The notes below the pieces were generated by a model, which saw only the letters and a program-made list of their open reading frames with translations, had not been told where the DNA came from and ran no database searches. Source: Nitrospirillum sp034653355 (GTDB lineage: Bacteria > Pseudomonadota > Alphaproteobacteria > Azospirillales > Azospirillaceae). From it: a DNA stretch of 64,000 nt. Shown here one piece after another: positions 9,322-18,126 of the stretch. Every line of letters begins with the position of its first letter. Position 1 is the first letter of the stretch. Position numbers and translations under genes: made by a program. Where the stretch lies: NCBI RefSeq assembly GCF_034653355.1, contig NZ_JAYEER010000003.1:1364001-1428000 (forward strand). The letters are read 5' to 3'.

Positions 9322-10554
9322 ATGACGACGATGGCCATGACCAGCTTCACCTACCGATCCGTCGATGCCAATGGCCGCGCCAGTCGGGGCACCATTGAAG
9401 CGGCCGACCGCCACGCCGCCGTCGACCAGCTGATGCAGCGCGGCCTGACGCCCCTGTCGGTCAAGGCGGAAGAGGCCAAGCGCACCCTCGGCGGCGGCGG
9501 CGGCGGCGGGGGCAAGGGCTTGAAGCGGGCGGAACGGCTGTCCCTGGTGCGCGACCTGGCCAACTTGGTTTCCGCCGGGTTCGCCCTGGAACCGGCCCTG
9601 GGCCTGGTCGCCGACCAGATGCAGCGCCCGGCCGCCGGCGCCCTGGTGGGCCAGATCCGCGCCAGGGTGCGCGCCGGCGATAGCCTGGCGGCCGCCCTGG
9701 CGGCGCAAGGGCCGGCCTTCCCGCCGGAGTTCATTGGCCTGGTCGCGGCGGGTGAGCAGGGCGGGTCCCTGCCTGCCGCCCTCGGCCACCTGGCGGCCCT
9801 GGAAGAGGACCGGGCCCAGTTCCGCCAGCGCCTGGTCAGCGCCATGACCTATCCGGCCCTGATCGGTCTCTTGACCCTGGCGGCCCTGGCGCTGATGGCC
9901 GGTTATGTCCTGCCGCAGTTCCAGGATCTGTTCGCCGGTAGCAAAGCCAAGCTACCCGCCGCAACCGCCGCCGTGCTGGCCATTGGCGACCTGCTGGGCC
10001 ACTTCGGCCCCGGCCTGCTGGCCGGTGGCGCCCTGGCCGTGCTGGGAATCTTGCGCGCCTACCGCCAACCCGATCTGCGCCTGCGCATGGACCGGATGCT
10101 GCTGGTGGGGACGGGTCCCCTGGGCCGGCTGATCGGCGACGCCCAGCTGGCGCTGTACACCCGCACGCTGGCCAGCCTGCTCAGCGGCGGTGTGCCGCTT
10201 GCTTCCGCTCTTGCCACCGCTGGTGGCTGCGTGGCCAACCGCGCCCTGGCGGGGGCCGCCGACCGGGTGCGCGTCGCCGTGCGCGGCGGATCCGACCTTA
10301 GCCGCGCGGTGCAGGCCGAACCGCTGTTTCCGCGCCGCCTGTCGCGCATGCTGACCATGGCGGAACAGACCGCCAGCCTGCCGCAGGGCCTGCTGGATCT
10401 GTCGAAAGTGTTGGAGCGCGAAAGGGGCTTAGCGCTGGATAGGGCCTTGTCTTTGGTGACGCCCGTCCTAACCCTTGTTCTCGGCGGCATGGTCGGCGGC
10501 ATCTTCGCCGCCCTCATCGCGGGGATCCTCAGCCTGAATGACATCGCCCTCTGA
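9322..10554 (+). CDS. gspF: Type II secretion inner-membrane platform protein GspF
   Basis: Polytopic platform protein that links GspE to the pseudopilus, 410 residues. Two GspF/PilC domains are visible: one around RLSLVRDLANLVSAGFALEPALGLV and the second around LYTRTLASLLSGGVPLASAL. Hydrophobic segments lie between and after them, ending in GGMVGGIFAALIAGILSL. A glycine run interrupts the N-terminal region (about 55-62). The ATG at 9322 lies 4 bases after the gspE stop; further in-frame ATGs follow at 9331 and 9337, so the exact start is uncertain by a few residues. Its 3' end overlaps gspG by 17 bases. Confidence 0.95.
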   Translation: MTTMAMTSFTYRSVDANGRASRGTIEAADRHAAVDQLMQRGLTPLSVKAEEAKRTLGGGGGGGGKGLKRAERLSLVRDLANLVSAGFALEPALGLVADQMQRPAAGALVGQIRARVRAGDSLAAALAAQGPAFPPEFIGLVAAGEQGGSLPAALGHLAALEEDRAQFRQRLVSAMTYPALIGLLTLAALALMAGYVLPQFQDLFAGSKAKLPAATAAVLAIGDLLGHFGPGLLAGGALAVLGILRAYRQPDLRLRMDRMLLVGTGPLGRLIGDAQLALYTRTLASLLSGGVPLASALATAGGCVANRALAGAADRVRVAVRGGSDLSRAVQAEPLFPRRLSRMLTMAEQTASLPQGLLDLSKVLERERGLALDRALSLVTPVLTLVLGGMVGGIFAALIAGILSLNDIAL

Positions 10555-10999
10555 CACCCTGGACCGAACCCCTTCCTTCCGTGATCGCCGCGGTGGGAAG
10601 CAGGGGTTCACCCTGGTCGAGGTGTTGGTGGTGCTGGTGATCATCGGCCTCTTGGGCCTGCTGGTCGCCCCCAACCTGGTCGCCCGCTTGGGAAAAGCGA
10701 AGGGGGAGGCGGCGCAGGCTCAGATCAATACCCTGGTGGCGGCCGTCGACCTGTTCTACGTCGATGTCGGCCGCTACCCCACCATGCAAGAGGGGCTGGA
10801 GGCGCTGGTGACGGCGCCGGCCGGCGAGGCCAGCTGGCGCGGGCCCTACCTGCGCAAGCGCCAAGCCCTGGTCGACCCCTGGGGCAACACCTACCGCTAC
10901 AAGGTGCCGGGCGACCACGGCGCCTATGACATCTTCACCTTCGGCAGCGACAACGCCCCGGGCGGCGACGGCGACGCCCGCGACGTCACCAGCTGGTAG
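10538..10999 (+). CDS. gspG: Major pseudopilin GspG
   Basis: Main subunit of the secretion pseudopilus, 153 residues. The prepilin cleavage site is G23 followed by FTLVE, with Glu at +5 and a hydrophobic helix (VLVVLVIIGLLGLLVAPNL). The C-terminal domain keeps the GspG hallmarks: YPTMQEGLEAL, a WRGPYLRK segment, DPWGNTYRY and the aspartate-rich calcium loop near FTFGSDNAPGGDGDARD. The leader peptide is long (23 residues). The start codon lies inside the end of gspF. Confidence 0.97.
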   Translation: MTSPSDTLDRTPSFRDRRGGKQGFTLVEVLVVLVIIGLLGLLVAPNLVARLGKAKGEAAQAQINTLVAAVDLFYVDVGRYPTMQEGLEALVTAPAGEASWRGPYLRKRQALVDPWGNTYRYKVPGDHGAYDIFTFGSDNAPGGDGDARDVTSW

Positions 11000-11008
11000 G
11001 GGGTCACG

Positions 11009-11446
11009 ATGCGGGCCGGGGTTCCACCACGCCAGGCCGGCTTCACGCTGGTCGAGGTGCTGGTGGTGCTGGTCATCCTGGGCATTCTGGGCGCGGCACT
11101 GGCGCTGGGCATCCAGGATCGTCTGCCCGGGCTGCGCTTCAGCGCCGCCGTCTCCGCGCTGGAGGATGAGCTGCGCAGCCGTCAGGTGGAGGCCATGGTC
11201 ACCGGCCAGCCGGTGGCGTTTTCCTTGGATGACCTCAAACACCCCGCCGGCGGGGCCGCCGGCCGCCGGCTGCGGCGCATCGCGGCGGTGGCCCTGACCA
11301 TCGACGGCGCCGACGGCAGCCGGCCGGACGCCGTGGTCTTCCTGGCCGGCGGCTGGTCCCCCGGCGCCCGGATCCGTCTCGGCCAGGGCGATCGCGCCGC
11401 CATCGTGCGGGTCGACTGGCCCCTGGGCACGGTCCACCGGGAATGA
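11009..11446 (+). CDS. gspH: Minor pseudopilin GspH
   Basis: 145 residues with a prepilin peptidase site G11-FTLVE and the usual hydrophobic helix (VLVVLVILGILGAALAL). The remainder has the GspH pattern: RFSAAVSALEDELRSRQVEAMVTGQPVAF followed by a beta-rich domain. Minor pseudopilins form the tip complex that starts pseudopilus growth. It follows gspG by 9 bases and precedes gspI by 16. Assignment to H rather than another minor pseudopilin rests on position between G and I and on the GspH-like ALEDELRSRQVEA helix. Confidence 0.88.
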   Translation: MRAGVPPRQAGFTLVEVLVVLVILGILGAALALGIQDRLPGLRFSAAVSALEDELRSRQVEAMVTGQPVAFSLDDLKHPAGGAAGRRLRRIAAVALTIDGADGSRPDAVVFLAGGWSPGARIRLGQGDRAAIVRVDWPLGTVHRE

Positions 11447-11462
11447 TGGCGAAGGGAACACC

Positions 11463-11885
11463 ATGCGTCGCGCCACCGGTTTCACCCTGTTGGAAATGCT
11501 GATCGCGCTGGCCATTTTCGGCCTGGGCACGGCGCTGCTGACGCAGTCGGCCTGGTCCGGCGCCTGGGCGGCGCGCCAGGCGTGGGGGGAGACGGCGGCC
11601 CTGCGCCTGGCCCAATCCGTGGCGGCGGAGGCGGGCGTGGCGATACCCCTTGCCGACCGGCCCACGGAGGTGGCGGAACCGAACCTGCCCTACCGTGTCA
11701 AAATTGTGCCGGGCGCGGTTTCCCCGACTGGTGACCGGGACTATCGGGTAGAAGTGCGCGGCATGACCCCGCCTCAGATGATTCCCGGCGCGTCCGAAAT
11801 CGCCGTGTCCGGAACGGCGCGGGGAACGGAAGGGCCCGTGCTGGCGGTCCTCACCAGCCGTGCCGTGGTGGACGACACGCGATGA
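11463..11885 (+). CDS. gspI: Minor pseudopilin GspI
   Basis: 140 residues with the shortest leader in the operon: G6 followed by FTLLE and a hydrophobic helix (MLIALAIFGLGTALLTQSA). The GspI family keeps this very short leader and the FTLLEMLIALAIF-like start. Residues after about 70 form a short beta-rich domain (YRVKIVPGAV...YRVEVRGM). It belongs to the tip complex with H, J and K. The stop overlaps the gspJ start by 4 bases (ATGA). Confidence 0.88.
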   Translation: MRRATGFTLLEMLIALAIFGLGTALLTQSAWSGAWAARQAWGETAALRLAQSVAAEAGVAIPLADRPTEVAEPNLPYRVKIVPGAVSPTGDRDYRVEVRGMTPPQMIPGASEIAVSGTARGTEGPVLAVLTSRAVVDDTR

Positions 11886-12577
11886 CGGCATCGGCCCGCG
11901 CGATCCGCAGTCCCGCTGACAGTCGCCAGGGCATGACCTTGGTGGAGGCGCTGGTGGCCCTGGCCCTGCTGGGCATGCTGGCCGTGGCGGCGGTCGGCCT
12001 CCTGCCCCTGATGAACCGCATGGCGGATCGCAGCGGCGCCCTGCAGCGCGCCGCCGCCGACCTGGGCCGGGTGCATGACTTCACCCGCTTCCTGGTGACC
12101 AACGCCTTGACCCCCGCCGACCTGGGCGCGGCCGGATCGGACATGCCGCCCCTGGAGCGCGACGCCCGGCATTTCGACGTGCTGGGGCCCTTGCCCCCTG
12201 GCCTGGGCCGGGGTGGTCTCTACCGCATGGCTCTGACGGTGGAGGGGCCGGCCGGCCACCAGGCCCTGCGCCTGCGTGTGGCGCCCCTGCGCCCGGACGG
12301 TCCGCCGCCGGGCGACGGCGTGCTGGTTGATGGCGCGTCACGCATCGCCTGGTCCTATTTCGACGCGAAGGCCCATGCCTGGACCGATCATTGGACGGAT
12401 GCCGGCCGCGCCCCGGCCCTGGTGCGGCTGGACGTGGTGCTCGCGGATGAGGAAGCGCCCTGGCCACCCATGATCGCCGCCCCCGTGGCGCGCGGCGGCG
12501 TCCTGTGCGCCTATGATCCGGTGCAGGGCGGCTGCCGGCCGGGGGGGCCTAGATGCCCACCCTGCCCCACCGCCTGA
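11882..12577 (+). CDS. gspJ: Minor pseudopilin GspJ
   Basis: 231 residues. The cleavage site is G17 followed by MTLVE, with methionine instead of phenylalanine at +1, then a hydrophobic helix (ALVALALLGMLAVAAVGLL). The length and the segment RIAWSYFDAKAHAWTDHWTDAGRAPALVRLDV, which matches the conserved W-x-D-W pattern in GspJ C-terminal domains, identify it as the tip subunit J. The ATG at 11882 overlaps the gspI stop, and the 3' end overlaps gspL by 25 bases in another frame. Confidence 0.87.
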   Translation: MTASARAIRSPADSRQGMTLVEALVALALLGMLAVAAVGLLPLMNRMADRSGALQRAAADLGRVHDFTRFLVTNALTPADLGAAGSDMPPLERDARHFDVLGPLPPGLGRGGLYRMALTVEGPAGHQALRLRVAPLRPDGPPPGDGVLVDGASRIAWSYFDAKAHAWTDHWTDAGRAPALVRLDVVLADEEAPWPPMIAAPVARGGVLCAYDPVQGGCRPGGPRCPPCPTA

Positions 12578-13584
12578 AACGTCTGGCCGTGCTGGCCATG
12601 GACGGGCTGGCCGACGGCGTCATCGCCGCCTTGCCCCGCCGCTGGCGCCGGCCCTTGGGGCTGGAGGTGCCGGTCCTGTTCGTGCCGCCCGGCGGCGTCG
12701 GGCTGCGCGTGCCGGCCGATCGTGGGCCCGTGCGCCTGATGCCCGTGCGTCTGGTGTTGGACCCGGTGGATGTGCACACGGTCGACGTGCCCCTGCCCAA
12801 GGGCGGCCTGGGCGGGGCCATTGTGGATGCCCGGGGCTTCGTCGAGATGCAGGCCCACCGCTTCATGCCCCTGCGTCCCGACCTCTTGGCCTGGGATGTG
12901 GTGACCCTGCCGTTCACCGACGGTGGCCTGAGGAAAGGGGGTGGCATGGCGCGGGTGTACATGGTGCGGCGGACCGTGCTGTCGGCCGTGCTGGCTTCGG
13001 CGGTGGGGGCCGGTTTGACTCTGGCGGGGGTGACGGCGGCGGTGCCGGCCGGGCCGGCGCCGGAATTCCTGCGCTTCAATCCCGTGCGCGTACGGCGGCG
13101 GGCCTTGGGTATGCTCCTGGTCGCCGGCCTGTTCTGGCTGGCCCTGCCCATCCCGTTCGCCGTCGCCATCTGGATCCTGGACCAGCAGACCGCCAATGTG
13201 GAGCGGAAGCTGGCGGGGGTGGCCAAGGAGGCGCGGGCCGTGCAGGACATGCGTGACCGCATGCTGTTTCTCAGCCCCGACGCCACCGCCACCGCCGTGC
13301 TGTTGGCCCAGCCGGGACGGGGCCAGGTGCTGGACGAATTGGCGCTGGCACTGCCCGACGGTGTCTGGCTCAAGGATGTGACGCTCGCGCCTCGGGGTGT
13401 GACACTGCAGGGCCGCGCCGCCGACTTGGCGGACGTGCTGGCCCGCGTCCGCGCCGCCGGCCCCTTCACCGATCCGCATTTCACCGACCCCCCCGATGCG
13501 GCGGCCGCTCCCGTGCCCAGTCAATCCGGCGGCGCGGTGCGTGATTTCACGTTGGCGACCTCCCTCGCGGTGGGGAGCCCCTGA
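12553..13584 (+). CDS. gspL: GspL-like inner-membrane protein with PilN-type domain
   Basis: 343 residues. Residues 1-170 are a degenerate actin-like cytoplasmic domain, as in the GspL/PilM group. A transmembrane helix follows at about 183-203 (LGMLLVAGLFWLALPIPFAVAIW), then a periplasmic coiled coil and a PilN/GspL ferredoxin-like domain (VLDELALALPDGVWLKDVTL...LQGRAADLADVLARV). GspL recruits GspE to the membrane through the cytoplasmic domain and pairs with GspM. The family diverges strongly, so the call relies on architecture and place between gspJ and gspM. The stop lies 2 bases before an ATG with a good ribosome site (see gspM). Confidence 0.82.
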   Translation: MPTLPHRLKRLAVLAMDGLADGVIAALPRRWRRPLGLEVPVLFVPPGGVGLRVPADRGPVRLMPVRLVLDPVDVHTVDVPLPKGGLGGAIVDARGFVEMQAHRFMPLRPDLLAWDVVTLPFTDGGLRKGGGMARVYMVRRTVLSAVLASAVGAGLTLAGVTAAVPAGPAPEFLRFNPVRVRRRALGMLLVAGLFWLALPIPFAVAIWILDQQTANVERKLAGVAKEARAVQDMRDRMLFLSPDATATAVLLAQPGRGQVLDELALALPDGVWLKDVTLAPRGVTLQGRAADLADVLARVRAAGPFTDPHFTDPPDAAAAPVPSQSGGAVRDFTLATSLAVGSP

Positions 13585-13614
13585 GATGGCGGCAGCCTCC
13601 CCCGCCCGGTCTTC

Positions 13615-14190
13615 GTGCTGGCCATCGCCTTATGCCTGCTGGCGCTGCCGCCCTATCTTTACCTGGCCCCCTTGGTCGATGAGGTGCAGGCGGCGGCCAC
13701 CCGCCGCGTCGCCCGCCTGGGGCAACTGGAAAGCGCCCGCGTCCTGCTGACCCAGCGCGACGATCTCAGCCGCCGCGCCGCCTTGTTCGACCGGGCGCTG
13801 GGGGTCCACACCCTGTTGCGCAAGGGCGCGGACGTGGCGGCGGTGCAGGCCGACGCCGAGGGTGACGTGCGCGGCGCCCTGCGGCAGGCCGGCGTCACCG
13901 TCCGCGCCCTGACGGCGCAAACGGATGCCGGCCGGGGCCCTTACCGCCGCATCCATCTGTCCGTGGCGGCGGAGGGTGACGCGGTGGCCGTGACCAATGC
14001 CGTCGCCGCGCTGGATGGCGTGCGTCCGCGCCTGTTGCTGCGATCCGTGCATATCCATGCGGAGGCGTCGGAACCGCCGGCGCCCGGGCCTGGTTTCGGC
14101 CGGGCCGCGCGTGGTCCCGCGCCCGGAGAGGATCGTCCCGTGACCCTGGAGCTGGAGATCGACGTCTATGCCGACCTGGCCGCCTCTTGA
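13615..14190 (+). CDS. gspM: GspM-like protein, 5' end probably frame-disrupted
   Basis: Inner-membrane partner of GspL: a transmembrane helix (LAIALCLLALPPYLYLAPLV), a coiled coil (QAAATRRVARLGQLESARVLLTQRDDL) and a periplasmic ferredoxin-like domain. The open frame has only a GTG at 13615, with no ribosome site, and it would begin directly in the membrane helix. An ATG at 13586 stands 2 bases after the gspL stop and has GGGGAG about 8 bases before it, but it is one base out of frame. One extra C in the five-C run at 13599-13603 would join them and give an N terminus MAAASPRPVFVLAIALCLL. The true gene is therefore probably 13586-14190. Confidence 0.75.
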   Translation: MLAIALCLLALPPYLYLAPLVDEVQAAATRRVARLGQLESARVLLTQRDDLSRRAALFDRALGVHTLLRKGADVAAVQADAEGDVRGALRQAGVTVRALTAQTDAGRGPYRRIHLSVAAEGDAVAVTNAVAALDGVRPRLLLRSVHIHAEASEPPAPGPGFGRAARGPAPGEDRPVTLELEIDVYADLAAS

Positions 14191-14950
14191 CCGATCCGCG
14201 CTGGTGCTGGCGGTGACCGGCCTGGCGGTTGGCGCCGCCCTGGCGCTGGCGGTGGCCGTGGGCGCGTCGGACCAGCCGGCGCGGGTGGGGACTCCCCTGC
14301 CGGCGGTCCCGGCCATGGCCGGCCCCACCCCCATGGGCCTGTCGGCTGAGCCGGGGGAGGCGGCGCGGCGCCCCCTGTTCACGCCTGACCGGCGCCCACC
14401 GTTGAAAGGGGGTGGGCCGGTGGCGCCCGATGGGCCGGATCTGCAGGTGACAGGCGTGGTGACGGGCCTTGGCGGCGGCGCGGCCACCGGGCTGGATCGT
14501 AAGGCGCAGAAGCCGTTCAGCGTGCGCCTGGGCGATGAGCTGCAGGGCTGGACGGTGGAGGCTATCGGCCGGTCCAGCCTGCGCCTGCGCCGGGGGGCGG
14601 CCGTGCGCGACTATCCCCTGGCCCTGCCGCCACCGCCCGCGGCCGGTACGCCCATCGTGCCCGCGCCACCCAAGGCGCTCCCGGCGACGCCCGCGCCTGG
14701 CACCTCCGCCGGGCCGGCGCCCCTGCCGGCCGCGCCCCCCACGGCGGCGCCCCCCGCCACCGGCGCGCCGCCGCCGGCCGGGACGGTGCCGGGGCCGACC
14801 GCGCCCTCGGCCAAGCCGTCCGGGGCGCCGCCGGCGGCCGGCCCCACCCCCACCAATCCGCCGCCGCCCGATCCCCGGCAGTTGGATGCCCAGCCCAACC
14901 ATCCGCCCTCCCGGCCCCCTCCTGATGGCACACCCAGGCAGCAGCCATGA
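14168..14950 (+). CDS. GspC/GspN-like protein with proline-rich tail
   Basis: 260 residues. One N-terminal transmembrane helix (ALVLAVTGLAVGAALALAVAVG, about 11-32) is followed by a periplasmic domain resembling the GspC homology region (RRPLFTPDRRPP...LQVTGVVTGLGGGAATGLDRK...FSVRLGDELQGWTVEAIGRSSLRLRRG). GspC/N proteins connect the inner-membrane platform to the secretin. No PDZ domain follows; instead the last ~100 residues are an almost pure Pro/Ala/Gly low-complexity tail. It overlaps gspM by 23 bases and gspD by 4. Whether it should be named C or N is not decidable from the sequence alone. Confidence 0.72.
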   Translation: MPTWPPLDRSALVLAVTGLAVGAALALAVAVGASDQPARVGTPLPAVPAMAGPTPMGLSAEPGEAARRPLFTPDRRPPLKGGGPVAPDGPDLQVTGVVTGLGGGAATGLDRKAQKPFSVRLGDELQGWTVEAIGRSSLRLRRGAAVRDYPLALPPPPAAGTPIVPAPPKALPATPAPGTSAGPAPLPAAPPTAAPPATGAPPPAGTVPGPTAPSAKPSGAPPAAGPTPTNPPPPDPRQLDAQPNHPPSRPPPDGTPRQQP

Positions 14951-17202
14951 ACCGATCCCGTCCCAGCGCCCCGCCCCGCGTGCTGCTTGCGGCTTGCCTG
15001 ACCCTGTTCGGCTGTTCGGAGAGCGCCGTGACGCGCGGGCCGGGCACGCCGCTGCCGTCCTCGCCGCCCGCCACCACGGCGCCGGTGAGCAGCGTCATCG
15101 GCTCCAGCGCCCCGCCGCCCCGCGTGCCGGCGCAGACCGTGACGGGCACGGGCCAGCTGGTGCGGCAAACCCGGTCCGTGTCGGGCGCGGCCCCGGCGGC
15201 GGGCGAGGGGGAGCCGGTGGAGATGAATTTCGTCAACGCCGATGTCCGCTCCGTCCTCGACGCCGTTCTGGGCGGCATGCTGGGCCTCAATTACACCATC
15301 GACCCCAAGGTGCAGGGCCAGGTGACCATCCGCACGACGCGTCCGCTGGCAAGGGGGCAGGCGCTGGCGGCGGTGGACGCGGCCCTGCGCACCCAGGGCT
15401 TCGCCATCATCGGCGGCGACGGCTTCTATCAGGTGGTGCCGGCGGCGGACGCGGCCGGCCAGGCGCCGGTGCAGACCACCTCGGCGGCGGAACGCACGGC
15501 GGGCTTCAGCACCGCCATCGTGCCCATCCGCCACGTCTCGGTGGCGGAACTGGACAAGATCGTCCACCCCCTGACCCGCCAGGGCTTCATCCAGCTGGCG
15601 GATGCCGGCCGCAACATCTTCATCGTCAACGGAACGGCACATGAGATCGAGTCCTTCACCCAACTGGTCGCCAGCTTCGATGTCGACTGGCTGGCCGGGC
15701 TGTCCTTTTCCCTCCACACCCTGCAGTCGGTGGAACCCGCCCGGCTGGAGGCGGAACTGCGCCGCGTGCTGCAACTGGATGCCGGCCCCCTGCAGGGCAT
15801 GGTGGACTTCGTGCCCATCAACCGGCTGAACGCCCTGTTGGTGGTGGCCAAGCGGCCGGAATTGCTGCCCACCGTGGGCACCTGGATCGACCGGCTGGAC
15901 CGGCCTGGCCCCGACGGCGGCAAGGTCGTTCATTTCTATGAGGTGCAGAACGGCTCCGCCGTGGAACTGGCCAACGCCCTGAACCGCCTGGTCGGCCGTG
16001 CCGGCGCCGAGCAGCAGCCATCGACCGAACAGCAGGGGCGGGGCCGCGGCGGCGGCCGCTCCTCGATGGCGACGACCACCACCTCCTCCTCCAGCCGGGC
16101 CGGCCTGGCCGCCGGCGGCGGCCCGCCCAGCGGCAGCGCGGCCACCGGCGCCTCCGGCTCCGCCGCCAGCGCGCCGCCCAGCCCCCTGGCCAGTGGCGCG
16201 ACCCTGCCCGCCGGCGGTGGCGGTGAGGGTGGCGGAGAGGACGACGGGCTGTCGGAACTGAAAGGCGTCCGCGTGGTGGCGGACGAGCGGCGCAACGCCC
16301 TGCTGATCTTCGGTTCCGGCGCGCAGTACGCCCTGCTGGAACAGGTGCTGACCCGCCTGGACGCGCCCCGCGAACAGGTGCTGATCGAGGCGACGATCGC
16401 CGAGGTCACCCTGAACGACCAGCTGAACTTCGGCGTCCAATGGTTCCTGGACCGGGGCAGCAGCACGGCGGGCTTTTCCAACACCAACGGCGCCACCGTG
16501 GGGGCCAGCTACCCCAACTTCAACTACACCTTCCTGACACCCAACACCCGGGTGGTCCTGAACGCGCTGTCCAGCGTCACCGACGTGCAGGTGCTGTCCG
16601 CCCCGCGGCTGATGGTGTTGAACAACGAGACGGCGCGCCTGCAGGTGGGTGACGAGGTGCCCGTGGTGGTGCAGTCGGCCACCAGCACGCTGACCAGCGA
16701 CAGCGCCGTGGTCAACTCCGTCGAATATCACGACACCGGCGTGATCCTGGAGGTGACGCCCCGCATCAACCGCAGCGGGGCCGTGGTGCTGGACGTGAAC
16801 CAGGAGGTCAGCACCGTGGCCACCACCACCACGTCCGGCATCGACAGCCCCACCATCCAGCAGCGCAAGATCACCAGCGTGGTGAACGTCCAGGACGGCG
16901 AGACGGTGGCCCTGGGCGGGCTGATCAGCGACACGTCCAGCCATAACGGCGCCGGCATCCCCTACCTGCGCGACATCCCGGTGCTGGGCAAGCTGTTCGG
17001 CACCGACGGCCATACCAAGGGCCGGACGGAACTGCTGGTGTTTCTACGCCCGGTCATCGTGCGCGACGCCACCCGGGCGCGCGAGGTGACGGACGCCTTG
17101 CGCGCCAGCATGGGCCGCCTGGAAATCTTCGCCGGGGCCACCAGCGGCGTGCCCGCGATCCCGCCGGCGACTCCGCAGCCGACGTCGCCGCCAAGCCAAT
17201 GA
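14947..17202 (+). CDS. gspD: Type II secretion secretin GspD
   Basis: Outer-membrane secretin, 751 residues. It begins with a signal peptide and a cysteine at 23 (LFGC), so it may be a lipoprotein. N0 domain (EMNFVNADVRSVLDAVLGGMLG), N1-N2 repeats (IVPIRHVSVAELDKIV, HTLQSVEPARLEAELRRVL) and N3 come next. The C-terminal secretin domain is clear: QVLIEATIAEVTLNDQLNFGVQW, DVQVLSAPRLMVLNNE, VGDEVPVVVQ, VEYHDTGVILEVTPRIN, IPYLRDIPVLGKLF and TELLVFLRPVI. A Gly/Ser/Ala-rich linker of about 75 residues interrupts N3 (about 357-430), longer than usual. The ATG overlaps the preceding stop. Confidence 0.96.
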   Translation: MNRSRPSAPPRVLLAACLTLFGCSESAVTRGPGTPLPSSPPATTAPVSSVIGSSAPPPRVPAQTVTGTGQLVRQTRSVSGAAPAAGEGEPVEMNFVNADVRSVLDAVLGGMLGLNYTIDPKVQGQVTIRTTRPLARGQALAAVDAALRTQGFAIIGGDGFYQVVPAADAAGQAPVQTTSAAERTAGFSTAIVPIRHVSVAELDKIVHPLTRQGFIQLADAGRNIFIVNGTAHEIESFTQLVASFDVDWLAGLSFSLHTLQSVEPARLEAELRRVLQLDAGPLQGMVDFVPINRLNALLVVAKRPELLPTVGTWIDRLDRPGPDGGKVVHFYEVQNGSAVELANALNRLVGRAGAEQQPSTEQQGRGRGGGRSSMATTTTSSSSRAGLAAGGGPPSGSAATGASGSAASAPPSPLASGATLPAGGGGEGGGEDDGLSELKGVRVVADERRNALLIFGSGAQYALLEQVLTRLDAPREQVLIEATIAEVTLNDQLNFGVQWFLDRGSSTAGFSNTNGATVGASYPNFNYTFLTPNTRVVLNALSSVTDVQVLSAPRLMVLNNETARLQVGDEVPVVVQSATSTLTSDSAVVNSVEYHDTGVILEVTPRINRSGAVVLDVNQEVSTVATTTTSGIDSPTIQQRKITSVVNVQDGETVALGGLISDTSSHNGAGIPYLRDIPVLGKLFGTDGHTKGRTELLVFLRPVIVRDATRAREVTDALRASMGRLEIFAGATSGVPAIPPATPQPTSPPSQ

Positions 17203-18050
17203 TGGCGAAGACCGTCGACAAGGGGGCGGGCCAGCAGGGCTACGCCCTGTTGCTGGTGCTGTTCCTGCTGGCCATGGCCACGGCGGTGGGGCTGGTGGTC
17301 ATGGGCAACGGCCTGTCGGCGCGCAGGCTGGCGCGCGTGGCCTCCATCGCGGCGGGGCAGGAGCAGCGGGCGGCGGCGGCCACCTGGATCGCCCTGGACG
17401 CGCTGCTGACACAAGGGAACACGGATATTCCCCCACCCCGCCGCCTGGTGCTGGATGGCCAGACCGTGACCGTCACGGTGGTGCCGGAAACCGGCCGCAT
17501 CGACCTCAACGGCCTGTCACGCAAGGCGCTGGCCCAGGCCATCCACGCCTTGGGCTTCCCGGAAGGCCAGGCGCTGAGGGCGGCCGATGCCATCACGGCC
17601 TGGCGCGGCATGGACCCGCCGGGGGCCAGCGGCCTGGAACTCACCATCGATCCCGTGCGGGCCCTGTGGTCGCTGGAGGATCTGGACGCCATCCCCGGCC
17701 TGGACGCCGACGTGGCCGCCTGCCTGCGCCGCTGGGGCACCGTCTACGCCCGGGGGCCTTTTCATGGCCTGGAACCGCTGACCCGCCGGCCCGGGGACAG
17801 GCCGGCGGCGGGGGACGAGCGGGGGGAGGGCCCGCTGGGCCTGGTCACCGGCGGCATGGTGCGGGTGACCGTGGTGGAGGAGGGTCGGCCCCAGCTGCGA
17901 CGCAGCGTCGTGCTGTACCGGGGTGTCGGCCGGCAGGCGGCTGGGGCGGGCACGGGGGCCGAATCCCCCTGGTTGCCCCTGGAATGGCAGCGGCCCGTCC
18001 TGGTCGGGCGCGACATCTGCCTCATGACCGACCGGGACGGGGCCTCATGA
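17199..18050 (+). CDS. gspK: Type II secretion tip pseudopilin GspK
   Basis: 283 residues. The type III signal peptide G14-YALLLVLFLLAMATAVGLV lacks the glutamate at +5, which is characteristic of GspK, the capping subunit of the tip. The helical insertion with the conserved GRIDLNGLS and DAITAWRGMD...LWSLEDLDAIPGLD segments confirms the family. The start ATG overlaps the gspD stop by 4 bases. Placing gspK after gspD at the end, rather than between J and L, is unusual. It is the last gene of the secretion operon; no clear terminator follows before the convergent gene. Confidence 0.92.
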   Translation: MMAKTVDKGAGQQGYALLLVLFLLAMATAVGLVVMGNGLSARRLARVASIAAGQEQRAAAATWIALDALLTQGNTDIPPPRRLVLDGQTVTVTVVPETGRIDLNGLSRKALAQAIHALGFPEGQALRAADAITAWRGMDPPGASGLELTIDPVRALWSLEDLDAIPGLDADVAACLRRWGTVYARGPFHGLEPLTRRPGDRPAAGDERGEGPLGLVTGGMVRVTVVEEGRPQLRRSVVLYRGVGRQAAGAGTGAESPWLPLEWQRPVLVGRDICLMTDRDGAS

Positions 18051-18126
18051 TGGTGGCCCTGACGACACCCTGTGGGCGGCTGTCCCGCTCACCTTTTACA
18101 CCGTGGCCTACTCCAGCCTGCGGCGC

